Shown here in pieces: positions 50,387 to 61,600 of a stretch of DNA of 64,000 bases. Under the pieces are notes generated by a model. The model saw only the letters and a list, made by a program, of their open reading frames with translations. It did no database searches and had not been told where the DNA came from. Source of the stretch: DASYLJ01 sp964404165. GTDB taxonomy: Bacteria > Desulfobacterota > Binatia > DP-6. The stretch is from positions 23,036 through 87,035 of the forward strand of contig CAYOIZ010000024.1 in assembly GCA_964404165.1 (NCBI GenBank). Reading direction: 5' to 3'. Position numbers and translations under genes: made by a program. How positions within the stretch are numbered: position 1 is the stretch's first letter; each line of letters begins with the position of its first letter.

Positions 50387-53236
50387 TCAGCGCCCCACGA
50401 GCCCTCGGGTCCGCACGGCGGCATCCTCGATCGCCAGGCCCAGCGCCCGCGCGCACCCGGGGGAGAGCGCCTTCGTCGCCTTGCGGCTGCGTGCGAGACG
50501 GGCAACCGTCTTCCAGCGCTTGAAGGCTTTGCCGAGAACGCGTCGCTGCGTCTTGGCCGATGCCGAGACGTCGGCCTTCGCCAGCAGACGGCAGGCGGCG
50601 GCCGCTCCCGCGGTCACGCGGCGGGGCACCGCCTGGCCCGCGCACTGGGCCGGTGCCGGGCGATCGCAGGCGCAGCGGGCGGCGGCGATGCCGGTGCGGG
50701 GTGAGAACGTGCAGACGCCGTCCTCGCAGCGATCGTCGGTACACGGGTCCCAGTCCTTGCACGACGGAACCGCCGCGCACGCCGTGACGGGCTGCTCGCA
50801 GGCCACCGCCTCGCCACTCGCGAGCGCCAGCGGTGCGCAGGGTGCGTCGAGGTCGACGGGGAGCTCGACGGTCTCACCGGTCGCGATCGGCACGTCGCGA
50901 TACACGCCCCAGACGACGCCGGCGGCTCCGATCACGCCGACGCTCATCGTGCCGTCCGCGAGGGCGGGCGTGGCCAGCGTGAACGCGCGAGCCGGCGGCA
51001 CCTCCACGTACCATCCCTGGCCGCCCGCGGGCTCGGGGTACGACGTCATGGCACTCGTCCACTCCTCCGAGAAATCGTTGACGAACGTGTCGGGACCCGT
51101 CCAGCCGAAGCCGCGACCGTCGGCGAGCCCGACGTGGAAGAGGACCGGGGAGCCGATCACCACCGTGGCGTGATCGCTGGGCGGCGGCGCCTGCCGCGGT
51201 ACCGCCCCATGGGTGAAGCCGTTGCGCGTGCACCAATCGGGCGGGATCATCAGGCAGCCGTCGTACCGGCGCGTGATGGGGAGGTCCGCGTTCTCCGGGA
51301 AATACGGATAGTGCCCCCCGAGCGCGGGGTACGGCAGCCGCATGTAGGTTCCGAGCCCGCACTGCACCACGCAGGTGCCCGGATTCTTCGCATCGCGCCG
51401 CGCGTCCGGCACGATGTTGGACCCCTGCCCGATGGCGTCGACGAAGTTGACGAATTCCTGCCACGTGTAGACGGCGATCGTCTGCGGCAGCCACGGATCG
51501 AGGATGCGCGTGCGCGGGAAGGCGTAGCCGTCACGCGACGGATGGAGCGCGACGAAGTGGTGCTCGGTCTGCACCGTCTGCACGGGCGCATAGTCGATCC
51601 CGTTCATGAGCCAGCCGTCGTCGGAGTGGCGCAGGTCGTTCAGGAAGACGAGCGTCCGCCACTGGTACGAGTTGCACAGGATGGACCCGATGCCGCTGTT
51701 CCCGGGCTGCACGATCGCGCTCAGGAGGGCGCCCGGCAGGTCGGCGAGCGGGCCGCGCAGCGGCGGCAGGAAGGCGTCACGCCAGACCGAGCGGGCGCCG
51801 TCCGGGACGTAGTCCTGCGCGGTCGCGTAGCGCGCCAGGATGCGAGCGCGGTTGTCGACGACGTCGAGGTGCGCCTCCTTCGGCTCGCCGCTCGCGACCG
51901 CCACCGTCAGCCGGAAGCCGGTGACGGCGGGCTCGCCGTCGAGCGTCTCGGCGTAGAGATCGCGCACCACGAAGTGCAGCGACGCGCGACCGTCGTCGTC
52001 GGTCGTGGTGAGGTACTCGGCGGGCCCGACGGTATCGGGATCGGTCGAGAACCCGAAGGCCCCAGCCCCGACGGTCGCGCCCTCCGGCTCGGCACGGAAC
52101 GTCACGGGTGTGTTCGGGGCGCCGCTGGCTCGTATCTCCACGGGGACGACGGTCTGCCCGTAGAGCGTGACCCGCGTCGGGCTCACGCTGAAGTCGTGCG
52201 AGGCCTCGCCCCGCCAGTCGGCGATCGTGATCGCCGCCGGCCCGATCTTCAGCTCCTGTGGCGGGATCTCCCAGGCCGGAGCGACGCAGGCCGGCCCGGG
52301 CGTGACGCGGCGGGCATCCTGGCCGTCCGGCGCCATCACCCACAGGCGCTCGGCGGTGTCACCACGATCGCTCATGAATGCGATCAACGTGCCGTCCGGT
52401 GACCAGGCGGGATAGGCATCGTGGTCGTCGATCGTGAAGGGCGGGGAGATGCGCTGCACGTCGCTGCCGTCGGCGGCCATGGTGGCGATGTACTGCTCGA
52501 CGTTGTCGGACGTGTCGGGCTTCCCGGGGTCGATCCGGGCCTGACGGGTGAAGACGATCCGCGTGCCGTCGGGGGACCAGTCGGGATCGGACGCCGCGTA
52601 GCCCGAGGCGCCCTGGATGGTGCCCGAATCGATCCGCAGAGACACCAGACCGGCGCCCGTCGGGCTGATGGTGTAGATGCCGCGCGCCACGGTGTTGGCG
52701 AACCCGTTCGACTCCGAGCGATAGAAGGCGATGCGCGGGTCGGTCGGATCCGGCGACCACGACGGCGAGTGGCTGAAGCGCGTGACGCCGTTCACGCCGA
52801 CGACCGTGTCATGCGTGATGTTGGAGATCGCCATCGTCTCCAGCTCGGCGACGCAGATGTCGCCTCCTGGGAACACCTGACGCTCGCAGCTGAAGACGAT
52901 CGAGGTCCCGTTGGGCGACCAGGCCGGATGCTCGCCGGCGGCGACGATGGTGGCCTCGCTCCCGTCGGCGTTGGCGACCCAGACCCAGCCCCCGCTCCAG
53001 TAGGCCACCCGGGTGCCGTCGGGCGACCACGCCGGCGTGATGCCGGCGAAGGGTGCCGGGGTCTTGCCGGTGCCGTCGGGCGCGATCAGGACCAGCGAGC
53101 CCGGCGAGGCGCACGCCTCGATGTAGGCGATGCGACGATTGGGGGCCGGGTGGATCGCGTCGGCGCGGGGCGCCAGGCCGAGCAGCAGCACGGCGACCAG
53201 CAGGAACCGGGCACATGAGGGCGGCAGGATCGACAT
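50387..53236 (-). CDS. Secreted TolB-like beta-propeller protein with Cys-rich tail
   Basis: This is a 949-aa exported protein. The signal peptide is MSILPPSCARFLLVAVLLLG. Five or more TolB/PD40-type blades are visible as AWSPDGT variants (PAWSPDGTRVAYW, PAWSPNGTSIVF, PDWSPDGTRIVFTR, PAWSPDGTLIAFMSD). A long beta-rich region (about 320-800) and a Cys-rich block (DWDPCTDDRCEDGVCTF) come before a basic helical tail (KTQRRVLGKAFKRWKTVARL). The tail resembles that of the beta-helix protein at 44623. The propeller probably binds partners or ligands at the surface. It is transcribed leftwards from the gap shared with the second monooxygenase. Confidence 0.8.
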   Translation of the reverse strand: MSILPPSCARFLLVAVLLLGLAPRADAIHPAPNRRIAYIEACASPGSLVLIAPDGTGKTPAPFAGITPAWSPDGTRVAYWSGGWVWVANADGSEATIVAAGEHPAWSPNGTSIVFSCERQVFPGGDICVAELETMAISNITHDTVVGVNGVTRFSHSPSWSPDPTDPRIAFYRSESNGFANTVARGIYTISPTGAGLVSLRIDSGTIQGASGYAASDPDWSPDGTRIVFTRQARIDPGKPDTSDNVEQYIATMAADGSDVQRISPPFTIDDHDAYPAWSPDGTLIAFMSDRGDTAERLWVMAPDGQDARRVTPGPACVAPAWEIPPQELKIGPAAITIADWRGEASHDFSVSPTRVTLYGQTVVPVEIRASGAPNTPVTFRAEPEGATVGAGAFGFSTDPDTVGPAEYLTTTDDDGRASLHFVVRDLYAETLDGEPAVTGFRLTVAVASGEPKEAHLDVVDNRARILARYATAQDYVPDGARSVWRDAFLPPLRGPLADLPGALLSAIVQPGNSGIGSILCNSYQWRTLVFLNDLRHSDDGWLMNGIDYAPVQTVQTEHHFVALHPSRDGYAFPRTRILDPWLPQTIAVYTWQEFVNFVDAIGQGSNIVPDARRDAKNPGTCVVQCGLGTYMRLPYPALGGHYPYFPENADLPITRRYDGCLMIPPDWCTRNGFTHGAVPRQAPPPSDHATVVIGSPVLFHVGLADGRGFGWTGPDTFVNDFSEEWTSAMTSYPEPAGGQGWYVEVPPARAFTLATPALADGTMSVGVIGAAGVVWGVYRDVPIATGETVELPVDLDAPCAPLALASGEAVACEQPVTACAAVPSCKDWDPCTDDRCEDGVCTFSPRTGIAAARCACDRPAPAQCAGQAVPRRVTAGAAAACRLLAKADVSASAKTQRRVLGKAFKRWKTVARLARSRKATKALSPGCARALGLAIEDAAVRTRGLVGR

Positions 53237-53546
53237 GGTGGGATGGCCTCGTGCGTGGGCTGACGGCGGGACGCGGCGACGAACGACGCCGCCTGACGAA
53301 CGTCGAAGCGCAAGCGGCGTGCCACCTCTCGACAACCGGGATTGTGGGGCATGTTCCGATGATCGCGCCTGCGACCGCGTGACGTTCCCAGGACGCGGAA
53401 GTGCGTCTCGAGATCGCGTCGTCTCGTCGCGCGTTCCGGTAGCCCGGATCGTGAGAAGGCGGCCCACCGCCATCTTCCCGATTCTGCGAGCCGGGGCGCG
53501 AAAACCGGGCCATGAAGCCTGGCATTCTTAGTGCTTGTCTCACGCC
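53237..53546. other. 310-bp divergent intergenic region, nothing distinct
   Basis: This gap separates the propeller gene and the second Baeyer-Villiger monooxygenase, which point away from each other. It must hold at least two promoters, but I could not pick a confident -10/-35 pair or operator. Confidence 0.4.
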
Positions 53547-55376
<1,830 letters not shown>

Positions 55377-55460
55377 CGCTTCTCCCGGCGCTCGTTCGCT
55401 CGACCCCGGCGGCGCCCGTCGGGCTTGATCGCAATCGGGATATCCCCCAAAGGGGCCCCG

Positions 55461-55895
55461 ATGGACAGTGCCGCTCCTCCCTCGATCTTTGCCGAACGGC
55501 CCGTGCTCACCGCCGTCGCCGTGGCGGCCGTGTCGCTGGCGCCCCACTGCTTCCTTCCACCCGCTTCGTCGCTCGCTTTCGCCGCCATCGTGCTCGGCGC
55601 CATTGCCGGCATCTACTTCGGTTTCGCCGTCGTCCGGGGATCGAACCTGCAGCAGCAGATCGAGTTCGGCGTCACGTTTCTGTTCATGATCGCGGCGCTG
55701 TTGGGCGTCGCGGTGAGCCCCTGGTTCCTGCCTGCAGCCTACTTCGCCCACGGCGTGTGGGATTTCGCGCATCACCACGAGGCGCACCTCCCACTGGTGT
55801 CGATACCGCGATGGTACGTCCCGTGGTGCGTCGCGATCGACGGCATCGTCGGCATCGGGCTGATCGCCCTCTGGTCGTGGAACGGCGTCCTCTAG
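55461..55895 (+). CDS. Small polytopic membrane protein (DUF6010-like)
   Basis: This 144-aa protein has four hydrophobic stretches. A His-rich motif HGVWDFAHHHEAH sits between the third and fourth, followed by LPLVSIPRWYVPWCVAIDGI. The HGxWDxxHHH pattern recalls DUF6010-type membrane proteins (from memory, not searched). Four adjacent histidines could bind metal. GGGG lies seven bases before the ATG. It follows the monooxygenase by 84 bp on the same strand and may share its transcript. Confidence 0.65.
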   Translation: MDSAAPPSIFAERPVLTAVAVAAVSLAPHCFLPPASSLAFAAIVLGAIAGIYFGFAVVRGSNLQQQIEFGVTFLFMIAALLGVAVSPWFLPAAYFAHGVWDFAHHHEAHLPLVSIPRWYVPWCVAIDGIVGIGLIALWSWNGVL

Positions 55896-55953
55896 GACGG
55901 AGGAACGCAGGACATGCGAGCACCGTCGCTGCTCTTCACCGCATGCGTGATCG

Positions 55954-56211
55954 ATGGCCCCGCGGATTGAAGCGGGCGCCGTCTCGCCCGGGTGGGGCAG
56001 CTACATCTACACCGCCTATCGGCAGGACCTGATGCAGCGCCGACCGACGGGGACGCCTCGTCGTTCCGAAGCGGAGGTGGAGACGGCGCTCGACGGATAC
56101 GTGGAGTTCTTCGAGCTACGCGCCCGCGAGACGCAGTCGGCACCGACGCCCGAGGACGCCGCCTTCGAGGCGACGAAGGCCTGGCGGGAGCAGAACCGCC
56201 TCGGCCGCTGA
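55954..56211 (+). CDS. Small hypothetical cytosolic protein
   Basis: This 85-aa protein begins MAPRIEAGAVSPGWGSYIYT and has an acidic-amphipathic helix (EAEVETALDGYVEFFELRAR), with no signal or membrane segment. Coding is supported by its placement between the membrane protein and a strong hairpin at 56218. No function was recognised. Confidence 0.45.
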   Translation: MAPRIEAGAVSPGWGSYIYTAYRQDLMQRRPTGTPRRSEAEVETALDGYVEFFELRARETQSAPTPEDAAFEATKAWREQNRLGR

Positions 56212-56217
56212 CGGGTC

Positions 56218-56254
56218 GAGGAAGGCGGCTGCCCGCATTGCAGCCGCCTTCCTC
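56218..56254. terminator. Strong bidirectional hairpin terminator
   Basis: A perfect 14-bp stem (GAGGAAGGCGGCTG with its reverse complement) and a 9-base loop sit between the converging ends of 55954-56211 and 56273-56629. Placement and stem strength fit a bidirectional terminator, although no T-run follows. Confidence 0.75.
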
Positions 56255-56272
56255 ACAATCCGGACGTCGGAC

Positions 56273-56629
56273 TCAGCCGCCGCGGCGATTGCTCGGCGGC
56301 GGAGGCGGGGGCGGAGGCGTCCGCGCAACCGGCGGGGCCGGCGGCGGCGGCGGAGGCGGCGGCTCCTCACAGATCGCATTCGAGAGAGCCCATCCGGCGG
56401 CGCCACCGAGCGCGAATCCGGCGGCGGACGTCCCACCGACTCTCCAGTTGAGGCTACCGCCGCTGATGTCGTCGTCCTTGAACGCCGAATACGACGACAG
56501 ACCACCGGCCAGGCCGCCCAGGACGGCGCCCGTTCCGGTCGAGATCGCGACGCACGCCGTCCGATCGATACTGGAGCACCCGGCGAGCATCGCCAGGGCC
56601 ACCGCGGTCACTACACGTTGAAGTCTCAT
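56273..56629 (-). CDS. Glycine-zipper lipoprotein with Pro-rich tail
   Basis: This 118-aa protein has a lipoprotein signal MRLQRVVTAVALAMLAGC (lipobox LAGC). Glycine-zipper-like helices GTGAVLGGLAGGLSS and SAAGFALGGAAGWALSN follow. The tail is a long Pro run, two blocks of eight, ending RRGG. Glycine-zipper lipoproteins of this size occur at the outer membrane and often help stabilise the envelope. GGGGGAG precedes the ATG. It is read convergent to the 85-aa gene. Confidence 0.7.
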   Translation of the reverse strand: MRLQRVVTAVALAMLAGCSSIDRTACVAISTGTGAVLGGLAGGLSSYSAFKDDDISGGSLNWRVGGTSAAGFALGGAAGWALSNAICEEPPPPPPPPAPPVARTPPPPPPPPSNRRGG

Positions 56630-56855
56630 TCAGCACTCCCCCTTCGGCACTGTTGGTTGCGGGGCCTCATGGCCCCTTTTTTGGCACGCCGAAATTCTTA
56701 CCGTGTCGCTATCTGGCGCAGCGATATTTGCAATACGGGTATCGTCGCCAACCCACGCCAGCTTTAGCCGGCGGGCGATGCACGTGTCGGCTCCATACTC
56801 ACTGTACGATCGGCCCACAAGACCAGCCCGACACGGGTCGCCAGGGAACCCGTCG

Positions 56856-57425
56856 TCAGGGCTCGACGATCACCGTCGTTCCGAGCTTCACCTTGCTGTA
56901 CACCTTCACCACGTCGCTGTTCTTCATGCGGACGCACCCATGGCTGACGGCCTGCCCCAGGAGCTCGGGCTTTGGGGTGCCATGAAAGCCGACTTCCCAT
57001 CCATGTGCGGACGCGAAGCCGATCCATCGCAGTCCGAGGGGGTTTTTCGGCCCCGGCGGAATCCGCCCGGTGACCTTCGAGGGATTCTTGAAGTCGAAGA
57101 CCACCCAGTCCGGATTTTCCACCATTTCATTGATGCGGAATCGACCCACCGGGGTGAAGTACGGGTCCTTGCCGATGGCCACCGGGAACGCCTCGCCCGG
57201 CTTCCCCTCCTCCTCGATGAGGTAGACCTTCCGCTCGCTGAGCTTGAGGAGCAGGTGCGGATACCCCGGGCCGGGGTCGACGACGGCCTTGGGCTCGGGC
57301 TGGGGCGCCGGGACGTGCGTCGGTCCGCAGCCCGCGAGCCCGCCTGCCAGGAACATGACCGCAACCGCGGCACACACCACGCGGCCGAGACGGGAGTCCG
57401 GAGCCTTGGCCAGCGGCACGATCAT
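56856..57425 (-). CDS. L,D-transpeptidase (YkuD) lipoprotein
   Basis: This 189-aa protein has an N-terminal lipoprotein signal (AVAVMFLAGGLAGC, lipobox near residue 33), a short Pro linker and the YkuD domain. The catalytic motif is AVSHGCVRMKNSD with the nucleophile Cys in SHGCVR, preceded by the family His in GFHGTPKPELLG. It would cross-link peptidoglycan or attach lipoprotein to it in the periplasm. The ATG at 57425 is preferred because it places the signal peptide first; an upstream codon at 57509 adds an unlikely basic extension. It is a single gene facing left. Confidence 0.9.
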   Translation of the reverse strand: MIVPLAKAPDSRLGRVVCAAVAVMFLAGGLAGCGPTHVPAPQPEPKAVVDPGPGYPHLLLKLSERKVYLIEEEGKPGEAFPVAIGKDPYFTPVGRFRINEMVENPDWVVFDFKNPSKVTGRIPPGPKNPLGLRWIGFASAHGWEVGFHGTPKPELLGQAVSHGCVRMKNSDVVKVYSKVKLGTTVIVEP

Positions 57426-57563
57426 CCGCGCCGACTTATGCCAATTTCCGGGCGATTTCCAATCTCCGAATCCCCCGCTCACGCGCGGCGGCAACGCCGA
57501 CGACCGCACGGTCGCGCTGAAGCGGCCGTGATGAAACCCACCCTCACGGCGCCCTGAGCCCGA

Positions 57564-57992
57564 CTACAGCAGCGTCGCCGTGAGATGGATTTCGGTCCCG
57601 GCGAGCGCCTTGGACACCGGGCAGTTCTTCTTCGCGTTCGCCGCGTGCTGCTGGAAGGTGGCGTCGTCGATGCCCGGGATCTCCGCCTCGGTCGCGAGAT
57701 CGATCTGCGTGATGGCGAAGTCCTCGCCGACCTGCGCGAGCGTGACGGTGGCCGTCGTGTGCATGCGCGTCGGCGTGATCTTCGCGCGCGTCAGGATGAG
57801 CGCCATCGCCATCGTGAAGCAGCCGGCGTGCGCGGCCGCGATCAGCTCCTCGGGGTTCGTGGCCGACTGGCCCTCCTCGAAGCGCGACTTGAACGAGTAC
57901 GGTCCCTCGAAGGCACCGCTCCCGAGCTTCAGCGTCCCGGTTCCCTGTGGGAGATTCCCCTTCCACTCTGCTTCGGCCTTGCGCGACGGCAT
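57564..57992 (-). CDS. OsmC-family peroxiredoxin
   Basis: This 142-aa protein starts MPSRKAEAEWKGNLPQGTG. It contains NPEELIAAAHAGCFTMAMAL with the peroxidatic Cys, then KKNCPVSKALAG with the resolving Cys. This is the OsmC/YhfA subgroup that reduces organic hydroperoxides, often using a dihydrolipoyl cofactor. GGAGG stands just before the start, and the length is standard. It is unlinked to its neighbours, so it is probably a stand-alone stress gene. Confidence 0.93.
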   Translation of the reverse strand: MPSRKAEAEWKGNLPQGTGTLKLGSGAFEGPYSFKSRFEEGQSATNPEELIAAAHAGCFTMAMALILTRAKITPTRMHTTATVTLAQVGEDFAITQIDLATEAEIPGIDDATFQQHAANAKKNCPVSKALAGTEIHLTATLL

Positions 57993-58079
57993 GATGCGTC
58001 CTCCTTGGCCCGCCACCCTACCGGGCCGCGGGTCGCCTCGTAAGCCCGACGCCGTCCGTGCTCGAGCCCCATCGGGCAC

Positions 58080-58691
58080 TCAGCCCCGCCGCATCGCACC
58101 CACCGCGCGCGCAAGCTCCGCAGCCGACGAGGCGTCCATCTTCCGGAGGACGGTGCTCCGGTGGCTCTCGACCGTGCGCACGCTGATGCCCAACACCATC
58201 GCGATCGCCTTCGAGCTCTTGCCCACGGCCAGCAGATCCATCACCTCGCGTTCGCGTGGCGTGAGGTGGGCGATGCGGTCGTCGAGGGCGGCGGACAGCG
58301 CACCGGCTGCGCGCGCCTGCGCATCGATCAGCAGCGCCTCACGGATGCGCTCGATCAGCACCTTGGGGGGCACGGGTTTGCGCAGGAAGTCGATCGCGCC
58401 GCCTTTGAAGGCGCGCACCGAGGTCGGGACGTCGCCATAGCCGGTCATGACGATGATGGGTGCCGTCGCGTTGCGCCGACGCAGCTCGTCCTGCAGGTCC
58501 AGGCCGCTCCGGCCCCGGAGGCGGACGTCCAGGATGACGCAGCCGGGGCGCCGCGGGTCGTACGTGTCGAGGAACTCCTCGGCCGACGCGTATACCTCGA
58601 TCGCCAGCCCCGCCGAGCTCAGCAGCTCCTGCAGCGAGGTGCGAACCGCCGGATTGTCGTCGACCACGAATACCGTCTGCTCGTCCGTCAT
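58080..58691 (-). CDS. FixJ-type response regulator
   Basis: This is a 203-aa protein. The receiver domain begins TVFVVDDNPAVRTSLQEL, has the phospho-accepting Asp in CVILDVRLRGRSGLD and the conserved Lys in FLRKPVPP. The C-terminal LuxR HTH is LTPREREVMDLLAVGKSSK, with SVRTVESHRSTVLRKM as recognition region. Its ATG overlaps the stop of the upstream hybrid kinase by ATGA, so the kinase and regulator are translated together and form one two-component pathway. Targets are unknown. Confidence 0.95.
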   Translation of the reverse strand: MTDEQTVFVVDDNPAVRTSLQELLSSAGLAIEVYASAEEFLDTYDPRRPGCVILDVRLRGRSGLDLQDELRRRNATAPIIVMTGYGDVPTSVRAFKGGAIDFLRKPVPPKVLIERIREALLIDAQARAAGALSAALDDRIAHLTPREREVMDLLAVGKSSKAIAMVLGISVRTVESHRSTVLRKMDASSAAELARAVGAMRRG

Positions 58692-61600
58692 GTCGGACTC
58701 CCGCACGGGACCGGATCCAGCGGCAGTGCCATGATGACGGTCGTCCCAGACCCCGCGGTCCGTGGCATCAGCGAGAGTTGCCCGTGATGCATCTCCACGA
58801 TGCTGCGGCTGATGGCGAGCCCCATCCCCATGCCCTGGGGCTTGGTGGTGAAGAACGGTTCGTACATCCGTTCGGCGGCGGCGGCGTGGAACCCGATGCC
58901 GGTGTCGTCGATGGCCACCTCGGCCATCCGGTCCTCCCGTCGCGACGTGTAGATGGTGATCTCTCGGGTTTCGGCGACCGCATCCGTGATGGCGTCGATG
59001 GCGTTCTGCAGGAGATTCACGAGCACCTGCTCGATCTGGATACGGTCGACGCAGACACGCAGCGCCATCGTCGTCAGGTCGAGCCGCACGGTGATCCGCG
59101 CCTGCTCCGTCTCCCGGGTGAACCACTGGATCGCATTCCGCACCACCGCGGAGAGGTCCGTCACCTCGAGGTGTGCAGGGCTGCGCTGCACGAATTCACG
59201 AAGATGATGCACGATGCCGCCCGCCCGCAGGGCTTCCGCTCCGGCATGCTCGAGCGAGGCGAGGAGGCGGCGCGGCTCCTGCGTGCCGGCACGCACGTAG
59301 GTGGCGCACGCCTCGATCTCGTTGGCGATCGCAGCCAGCGGCTGATTGATCTCGTGCGCGAGCCCACTCGCGAGATGCTCGATGGTCGCGACCCGGAGCA
59401 CGTGCGCCAGCTCCGCCTGGTGACGCCGCCCCTCCTCTTCCGTCCGCTTGCGATCGGTGATGTCGCGCAGCGTCCCGACGAACCGGCGATGGACGCCGTC
59501 GTCGAACGCACTGACGTGCAGATCGAGCGGAACGGCCGATCCGTCCTTCCGCCGGCCACGGATCTCACGGCCGACACCGAGGACGCTGGGGTCGGCGGGC
59601 CGGAACCGGGGCCCGGCATGGTCCGCTCCGCCCAACTCGGGCGCGAGCATCGCCACCGTCTGCCCGATCACCTCGCTCCCGGAGTACCCGAACATCTGTT
59701 CGGCCGCGGGGTTGAACGAGAGGACGGTGCCGCGCTCGTCGATCGTGATCATGCCGTCCACGGCCGTCCGGACCCCGGCACGCGTCATGGCTTCGCTCTC
59801 GCGCAGGATCACTTCGGTGCGCTTGCGCTCGGTGATGTCCTCGATGGCGAGCAGGATGAGGTCGGGTCGGCCACCACCGCGGGCCAGGGTGCGCGTATCG
59901 AGCCGGAGCGTCCTGCGACCGATGGTCCCGACCACGTGCTCGACTTCGACGTTCACGAGTGGTGCCCCGTTGCGGAGGATCTCGCCCAACGGCGCCGGGA
60001 GCGCCGGCACACCCCGCTCGCAATCGCACAGTTCGGTCACGACCCGGCCGACGCTCGCCTCCGGCGTCATGCCGAAGGTCTCGTAGAAGGAACGGTTGGC
60101 CGACTGCACGCGGAGCCCGGGGTCGAGCACCAGGAGCGGTTGACGGACCGCGTCCACGATTGCCTCGGCATAGAGCCGGGCCTCCTGGAGTGCCTCGGCG
60201 GCGACGTCCGAAAAGGTGATCACGACACCATCGATGCGGCCGTCGTGCGTGCGATAGGGCCGCACCTGCCGAACGTACCACCGCCCGTCTCGGCTCAGGA
60301 CCTCTTTGCTGACCGGATGCTGGTGCGCGAGCACCTGCGCCGCATCGGAGGGAAGATCGGGGTCGAGGCAGCGCCGTGCGAGGTCACCGACCGGGTGGCC
60401 GACGTGCGCTGCACTGAGGTCGAAGAGCCGGATGGCCACCGGCGTGAAGCGCCGCACGCGCAAGGTGGTGTCGAGGAAGATCGTCGCGATGTTGGTGCTG
60501 GTCAGCAGATTGTCCAGGTCGTTGTTCACCCGCTGTAGCTGATCGACCTTGTCCTCGAGCTGCGTGTTGACGGTGTTCAGCTCCTCGTTGAGCGAGCTCA
60601 GCTCCTCCTTCGAGGTCTCGAGCTCCTCGTTGCTGGAGCGCAGCTCCTCGTTGACGGACATGACCTCTTCGTTGGAGACCGTCAGCTCCTGATTGGAGCC
60701 CTCCAGCTCGGCGATCGTGCCTTGCAGGTCTTCCCGCGTCGCCCGGAGCTCGTCTTCGAGCGCCCGGGTTCCCGGCTCGTCGCGTTGCTCCGCGACCTCG
60801 AGCATGGTCGGCACGGGCGACCCACGCGGTTCGTCGACGAAGCTGACGAGCAGCAAGCCGTCGGTGTCGCGAGCCATCGGGACAGGCTCCACCGTCAGCT
60901 GCACCCGGTGCCACCCATCGCTGCGCCGCACGTGGGCACCAGCGACGATCCGGCGCTGACCGTCCGCGAGCACGCCGTTGATGGCAGTGCGGAGCTTTGC
61001 CTGCAGCCCGTTGCGCAGGCGGGGCATCAGGCTCCAGGTGGGGACGCCAGCGGGCTGGTGCAGATAGTCGTGGGTCGCTCCCGCGAAAAAGAGGATCTCG
61101 CATCGGCGATCGATCAGGACGCATGCCGGGGCGAAGCGGTCGAGCAGCAGCTGCCGGGCGAGTGCGCCGAACTGCCGGGCGCCAGGGGCGTGTGCCCCCC
61201 GGTCGACCGGGCGGGTCGAGCCCGATTCCGCGCGGGTGGGGAACTGCACCCGGTCGTATCGGGTGGGGCCGACACGGCGATAGAGATGCGCCTTCGAGGA
61301 CAGCGCCTCGAACAGATCCTCGTCCTGGCCGATCCCGTCGGCGCTGCCGAGCAGGAGGCTTCCGCCCTCGAGAAGCGCGAAGTGCAGGAGCGGCAGGATT
61401 CGCCTCCGTGCCGCTCCTTCGAAGTACATGAGGACGTTGCGACAGCTGATCAGGTGGAGCCGGGAGTACGGCGGATCCTGGAGCAGGTTCTGGCGTGCGA
61501 AGATCACCGACTCGCGCAGCTCCTTACCGATGCGGGCGCCGAGGCCCTCCTCGACGAAGAACCGGCGCCGGCGTTCCGGCGACAGGTCGGCCGCAACGGC

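Noticed and set aside
47841..51173. 1110-codon plus-strand frame antisense to the monooxygenase-esterase
   Set aside because: It has a repetitive His/Arg/Asp-rich composition typical of antisense frames and no domain. The minus strand encodes clear FAD, NADP and esterase motifs.
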